Assembly: GCA_003221075.1 (NCBI GenBank)
Contig: QHUF01000148.1
Span: 1-8,264 of the forward strand
Length of the DNA stretch: 8,264 bases
Direction: 5' to 3'
Source: Gemmatimonadota bacterium
Lineage (GTDB): Bacteria > Gemmatimonadota > Gemmatimonadetes > Gemmatimonadales > GWC2-71-9
Positions 5,920 to 8,264 of the stretch are shown in pieces. The position numbers and the translations under genes were made by a program. Position 1 is the stretch's first letter. The number at the start of each line of letters is the position of its first letter. The notes below the pieces were generated by a model, which saw only the letters and a program-made list of their open reading frames with translations, had not been told where the DNA came from and did no database searches.

Positions 5920-6432
5920 TCACCGTCTCTTGAGCATCTCTTTCATCACCTCCACATCCTGCCTGTCCTGCGGCCGCCCCGCTGCTTCTTTCGATCGAAT
6001 GATGTCCTCGAGTCGGGCCGCTAAGACTTCATTGCCATAGATCGTGTAATGCACGGCCTGTGGCGCGAGGTCGTCATATCCCGCGGTCCCGGAGGGTTGG
6101 AACGCGAGATCGAGGCGGCCGGCATCGGTAATGAGATTCCACACGTCTGCGCGAGCGAGCATCGGGGCGCTACAATCGAATGCCAGACCTTCCGGGATCT
6201 GCTCGGTGTAAATCCGCGCCCCAAGCTCGCGCAAAGCCGCCGCCAGGCGCTGCAGATTATCCCGGCCCTTTGCGGGGGTGATGTCGGCGTCGTATGTCGC
6301 GCGCGGAAAGCCCTGCAGCCCGGCGGCCAGCGCGCCGATGAGCACGAATTGCACGTTGTGCTGCGCGAGTGTGCTGAGGATCCGCTTGGGATCGAGTGGG
6401 GCAACGGGCCCGCGGTCAGACACGGCGGGCAT
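5920..6432 (-). CDS. Nucleotidyltransferase-fold protein (MNT/AbiEii-like)
   Basis: The 170-residue product has the polymerase-beta-like nucleotidyltransferase core. VQFVLIGALAAGLQGFPRATYDADITPAK contains the G-x-R-x-T-x-D-x-D pattern (Arg44, Thr46, Asp48, Asp50), and GRLDLAFQPSG provides the third carboxylate (Asp108). A C-terminal block AARLEDIIRSKEAAGRPQDRQDVEVMKEML is common in this group. Related proteins are the toxin of some toxin-antitoxin and abortive-infection pairs, transferring nucleotides to RNA or protein; the target here is unknown. The usual G-[GS] before the DxD is GA in this copy, a mild departure. ATG 6432 overlaps the HTH gene by 17 bases, a strong sign of one operon. The closely spaced protease gene follows. 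Fold assignment is good; function as a toxin is inference. Confidence 0.75.
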   Translation of the reverse strand: MPAVSDRGPVAPLDPKRILSTLAQHNVQFVLIGALAAGLQGFPRATYDADITPAKGRDNLQRLAAALRELGARIYTEQIPEGLAFDCSAPMLARADVWNLITDAGRLDLAFQPSGTAGYDDLAPQAVHYTIYGNEVLAARLEDIIRSKEAAGRPQDRQDVEVMKEMLKRR

Positions 6433-6733
6433 GGGCGAAGAACTCGCTCAGGTTCTTGACCTCTTCCAGGCGCTGCTCGGGGGTCATGCGGAGGATTCGC
6501 GGCACATCGTCCAGCATGTGCGACCCCACGACGACGCGCGATTCTAGCTGCGCACTCAGGTCGACGTTTGCCGCCGCGAGCAGACGCTCCAGCGTCTCCC
6601 AGGTCGGGCTGGTCTGGCCCTTTTCGATCCGCGCGATGACCGACTGCGCGGTGCCGGCGCGGCGCGCGAGGGCACGCTGGCTGAGACCGGCACGGGCACG
6701 GGCCTGACGGAGCAGCGTGGCGGCGGTGGTCAT
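6416..6733 (-). CDS. Xre-family HTH regulator, likely antitoxin/autorepressor
   Basis: This 105-residue protein has an N-terminal HTH_3 domain (residues about 7-60): LLRQARARAGLSQRALARRAGTAQSVIARIEKGQTSPTWETLERLLAAANV, with the typical recognition helix SVIARIEKG. The C-terminal tail DDVPRILRMTPEQRLEEVKNLSEFFA may bind a partner. The ATG at 6733 is chosen over TTG 6739 because the domain starts there and a promoter lies at the right distance. It overlaps the downstream nucleotidyltransferase gene by 17 bases. A perfect 20-bp palindrome ends 6 bases before the ATG. Regulator first, nucleotidyltransferase second, overlap and operator together fit an autoregulated type II-like module. Confidence 0.88.
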   Translation of the reverse strand: MTTAATLLRQARARAGLSQRALARRAGTAQSVIARIEKGQTSPTWETLERLLAAANVDLSAQLESRVVVGSHMLDDVPRILRMTPEQRLEEVKNLSEFFAHARRV

Positions 6734-6738
6734 GCCCA

Positions 6739-6766
6739 ATGATAGCTAATTAGCTATCAGCGGCAA
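6739..6766 (-). promoter_or_regulatory. Promoter of the HTH/nucleotidyltransferase operon
   Basis: On the minus strand TTGCCG (6761-6766, four of six) and TATCAT (6739-6744, four of six) are 16 bases apart. The -10 box ends 5 bases before the ATG, so transcription would start about at the A of the start codon (6733), giving a leaderless mRNA. There is no Shine-Dalgarno before this ATG, which agrees. The operator palindrome fills the spacer and reaches into the -10 box. Confidence 0.4.
6740..6759. promoter_or_regulatory. Perfect 20-bp palindromic operator
   Basis: TGATAGCTAATTAGCTATCA equals its own reverse complement over all 20 bases and is AT-rich in a GC-rich setting. It lies directly upstream of the Xre regulator start and overlaps its probable -10 box. 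It is the expected kind of site for a homodimeric HTH repressor controlling its own operon. Binding by the adjacent protein is inferred, not shown. Confidence 0.8.
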
Positions 6767-6861
6767 GTGCTATTTAACGACTTGACGCGCCGTTAGTTAT
6801 GGAGCGCCTCTCCCCGGGGCCGCGCTACCCGAGGAGGTTAGTGACGGCCACGTGGCGTGGC

Positions 6862-7146
6862 CTAACGCGTTCTCCGGGTCGGAGCGGGTGGGACCGCGAT
6901 TGCGGTCCCTGACAGCTCCGCGTGGAGGACATCGGGATCCAGGTCTGCCCCAGTGGGCCAGGCGATCGTGCCGAGCTCGGGGTGGATGCGGACCTGGGCG
7001 AAGACGGTGGGATCGCGCAGCGCAGCGAAGACTCCTTCGAACCGCAAGCGATCCGCGAAATCCAGCTCACCCGCGACCCCATCCTCGAAGCGCAAGTAGA
7101 GCCGATAGCCACCCAGGGGTTTTACCTCTACGATATCCTTCAGCAT
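6862..7146 (-). CDS. DUF2442 domain protein
   Basis: The 94-residue product matches DUF2442: LKDIVEVKPLGGYRLYLRFEDGVAGELDFADRL at the N-terminus, then FEGVFAALRDPTVFAQVRIHPELGTIAWPTGADLDPDVLHAEL, including the signature LGTIxWPxGADLxPDxL. A proline- and arginine-rich tail of about 14 residues follows. ATG 7146 lies 4 bases after the stop of the DUF4160 gene, with GGAGTGAGG serving as ribosome site across the junction. DUF4160 and DUF2442 are found together in many genomes and are suspected small two-gene modules, possibly toxin-antitoxin; no activity is established that I can cite. Confidence 0.88.
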   Translation of the reverse strand: MLKDIVEVKPLGGYRLYLRFEDGVAGELDFADRLRFEGVFAALRDPTVFAQVRIHPELGTIAWPTGADLDPDVLHAELSGTAIAVPPAPTRRTR

Positions 7147-7150
7147 GACC

Positions 7151-7411
7151 TCACTCCAGCGGCTGAATCGATATCAGCGGCGCACGCGCTCGAGCCCGAT
7201 CCCAATTCTCTTCGAGTGCCGCCCGATGCGATGCCGCCCATTCCACAACCATACCCAGCACACGATGCGGCAGGTCCCCAACGAGCGCAGCGGCCGTCTC
7301 GATCTCTAGTATAGCCCGATGCTCGCCGTATCGCACATGGAAGTGCGGTGGCGGATGATCGTCGTAATACATCGCTACGACGATACCGAAGAAACGACTG
7401 ATCTCGGGCAC
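7151..7411 (-). CDS. DUF4160 domain protein
   Basis: The 86-residue product carries the full DUF4160 signature: PEISRFFGIVVAMYYDDHPPPHFHVRYGEHRAILEIET, with the HPPPHFH cluster (residues 19-25), then LPHRVLGMVVEWAASHRAALEENWDRARARAPLISIQPLE. The histidine-rich HPPPHFHV stretch suggests metal or nucleic-acid contact, but function is unknown. GTG 7411 is chosen because family members begin at (M/V)PEISRF. An in-frame GTG at 7450 is an alternative that would add 13 residues and would overlap the TGA of a small upstream frame by GTGA. It is coupled to DUF2442 downstream (4-base gap). Confidence 0.86.
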   Translation of the reverse strand: MPEISRFFGIVVAMYYDDHPPPHFHVRYGEHRAILEIETAAALVGDLPHRVLGMVVEWAASHRAALEENWDRARARAPLISIQPLE

Positions 7412-7446
7412 CCGGACGAACCTGCTGCACCGGGCGCTCGGATATG

Positions 7447-7689
7447 TCACCGAAGCGTCGCGTGGCGGATCGTTTTGTTGCTGGCGCGCCGTGCTCCGTG
7501 AAGGCGAGCGGTGCGCTTGACGTGGGCTCGCCTCTTTAAGGTCACAGATTGTGACCTTGAACGCCGGATCGCGGTCATGCGCGGAGGCGTACGGTGCTCG
7601 AACGCTCCATGGCCGCGGTAGGTGGCCTCATTAATACAAAAATACAAAGATCCCGCCAACAGCTTGACCCGTTGGTAGTTAGGGTCCAT
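7447..7689 (-). CDS. Possible small basic protein, unrecognised
   Basis: An 80-residue frame starts MDPNYQRVKLLAGSLYFCIN and becomes very rich in Arg and Lys in its second half. I recognise no family. For it: a good ribosome site GGAAGG (7695-7700) lies 5 bases before ATG 7689, and its TGA overlaps a GTG in frame with DUF4160 (GTGA, 7447-7450). Against it: third-position GC is clearly lower than in the sure genes, and a 21-bp perfect dyad lies in the middle, more like a regulatory region. If it is not a gene, 7412-7733 is a 322-base intergenic region that holds only the dyad and the leader of the export gene. Confidence 0.25.
   Translation of the reverse strand: MDPNYQRVKLLAGSLYFCINEATYRGHGAFEHRTPPRMTAIRRSRSQSVTLKRRAHVKRTARLHGARRASNKTIRHATLR
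7538..7558. promoter_or_regulatory. Operator-like perfect dyad AAGGTCACA-GAT-TGTGACCTT
   Basis: Nine-base arms match perfectly around a 3-base centre. The site lies between the divergent DUF4160 and polysaccharide export genes, about 127 bases before GTG 7411 and 175 bases before ATG 7734, so it could serve either. The spacing resembles a dimeric regulator site; the regulator is unknown. The TGTGA half-site recalls CRP/FNR-family sites, but the short 3-base centre does not fit the usual 6-base spacing. Confidence 0.45.
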
Positions 7690-7733
7690 CTTAGCCTTCC
7701 TGTTTTTCTGAGCCCTTGGAGAAAGTGAAGTAG

Positions 7734-8264
7734 ATGAGGATTGCACTGTTCGTCGCGCTCGCGGCGCTGGCGCCAGGCCTCGCCGCCGCGCAGCAGCCGT
7801 CGGCCAACCAGGTTCAGCAGGCCCTGCAGCAGCAGCCCGGCCTCGGGGACATGGTGCGCAGCCGCATCTCTCAATCCGGTCTCACGCCCGAGCAGATTCG
7901 CGCGCGTCTCCAGGCGAGCGGCTATCCCGCATCGTTGCTCGATCCCTATTTCAGTGCCACGCAACCCCCGGGGTCTCCGCCGCCGGGCGTGCAGGAGTTG
8001 GCGGCGTTGCAAGCGCTGGGGTTGTCGTCCCTCACGAATACCGTGCTCCCGTACGACACGGGGTTGGTCCGCAGCACGCGCACCGCGCCGAGCGAGGTGT
8101 TCGGGGTCGATGTGTTCCAGCGGACCACGACGCAGTTCCTGCCGCTGCTCGCGGGTCCCGTGCCGGCCGATTATAAGCTCGGCCCCGGTGACAATCTCGT
8201 CCTGATTCTCACGGGCGACGTCGAGCTGACCTATTCCCTGCCCGTCACGCGCGAAGGGTTCGTG
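7734..8264 (+). CDS. Polysaccharide export protein (Wza/SLBB type), 5' part
   Basis: Outer-membrane polysaccharide export proteins of this class form the secretion channel for capsule or exopolysaccharide. The first 177 residues are visible. A signal peptide MRIALFVALAALAPGLAAA is followed by QQPSANQ, with likely cleavage after Ala19; no lipobox cysteine is seen. Residues about 20-146 are a Gln/Pro-containing region with a helical segment DMVRSRISQSGLTPEQIRARL and FGVDVFQR. The export domain begins at about residue 147 with DYKLGPGDNLVLILTGDVELTYSLPVTREGFV, the poly-export signature. The SLBB repeats expected next lie beyond the window. GGAG (7718-7721) is the nearest ribosome site, 12 bases before the ATG, rather far. 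The gene probably opens an exopolysaccharide operon on the plus strand. Confidence 0.88.
   Translation, partial: MRIALFVALAALAPGLAAAQQPSANQVQQALQQQPGLGDMVRSRISQSGLTPEQIRARLQASGYPASLLDPYFSATQPPGSPPPGVQELAALQALGLSSLTNTVLPYDTGLVRSTRTAPSEVFGVDVFQRTTTQFLPLLAGPVPADYKLGPGDNLVLILTGDVELTYSLPVTREGFV

Noticed and set aside
7664..7692. Promoter for the export gene starting at TTGACC (7664)
   Set aside because: No acceptable -10 hexamer lies 16-18 bases downstream.

Overview
The window is GC-rich, tightly packed bacterial DNA. No single gene fixes the taxon. The mix of a three-gene aspartate-pathway cluster, two GT4 glycosyltransferases, an SLBB/Wza-type export protein with a long N-terminal region, and small Uma2, DUF4160, DUF2442 and retropepsin-like genes fits an environmental high-GC Gram-negative. 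Gemmatimonadota or a similar phylum is my best guess, and it is inference only.

Left part (1-2068): an aspartate-family amino-acid locus. On the minus strand thrB (homoserine kinase) runs into the start of an aspartokinase gene (thrA/lysC type) with an 11-base overlap. asd (aspartate-semialdehyde dehydrogenase) diverges on the plus strand. Both thrB and asd are broken in the sequence as given. asd lacks about 44 internal residues, including the expected catalytic histidine segment. thrB lacks about 30 residues and changes frame at the same point. Either the threonine branch is decaying here or the assembly has collapsed two short segments.

Middle (2054-4834): tRNA-Val(CAC), then two plus-strand GT4 glycosyltransferases. 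Each intergenic gap holds an inverted-repeat element whose arms are short tandem arrays. The units are heptamer ATCAATG, heptamer GCGGATT and octamer AAGRCGCY. The three share an architecture but not a sequence.

Right-middle (4845-7450): a minus-strand run of small accessory genes. In transcription order these are DUF4160 and DUF2442 (4 bases apart); then an Xre-type HTH regulator behind a perfect 20-bp palindromic operator, overlapping a nucleotidyltransferase-fold gene, followed closely by a retropepsin-like aspartic protease; then a Uma2-family endonuclease that seems to have its own promoter. The HTH/nucleotidyltransferase pair looks like a toxin-antitoxin or defence module.

Right end (7734-8264): the 5' part of a polysaccharide export gene on the plus strand. 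With the two glycosyltransferases this suggests an exopolysaccharide or cell-surface glycan region into which the minus-strand accessory block was inserted.
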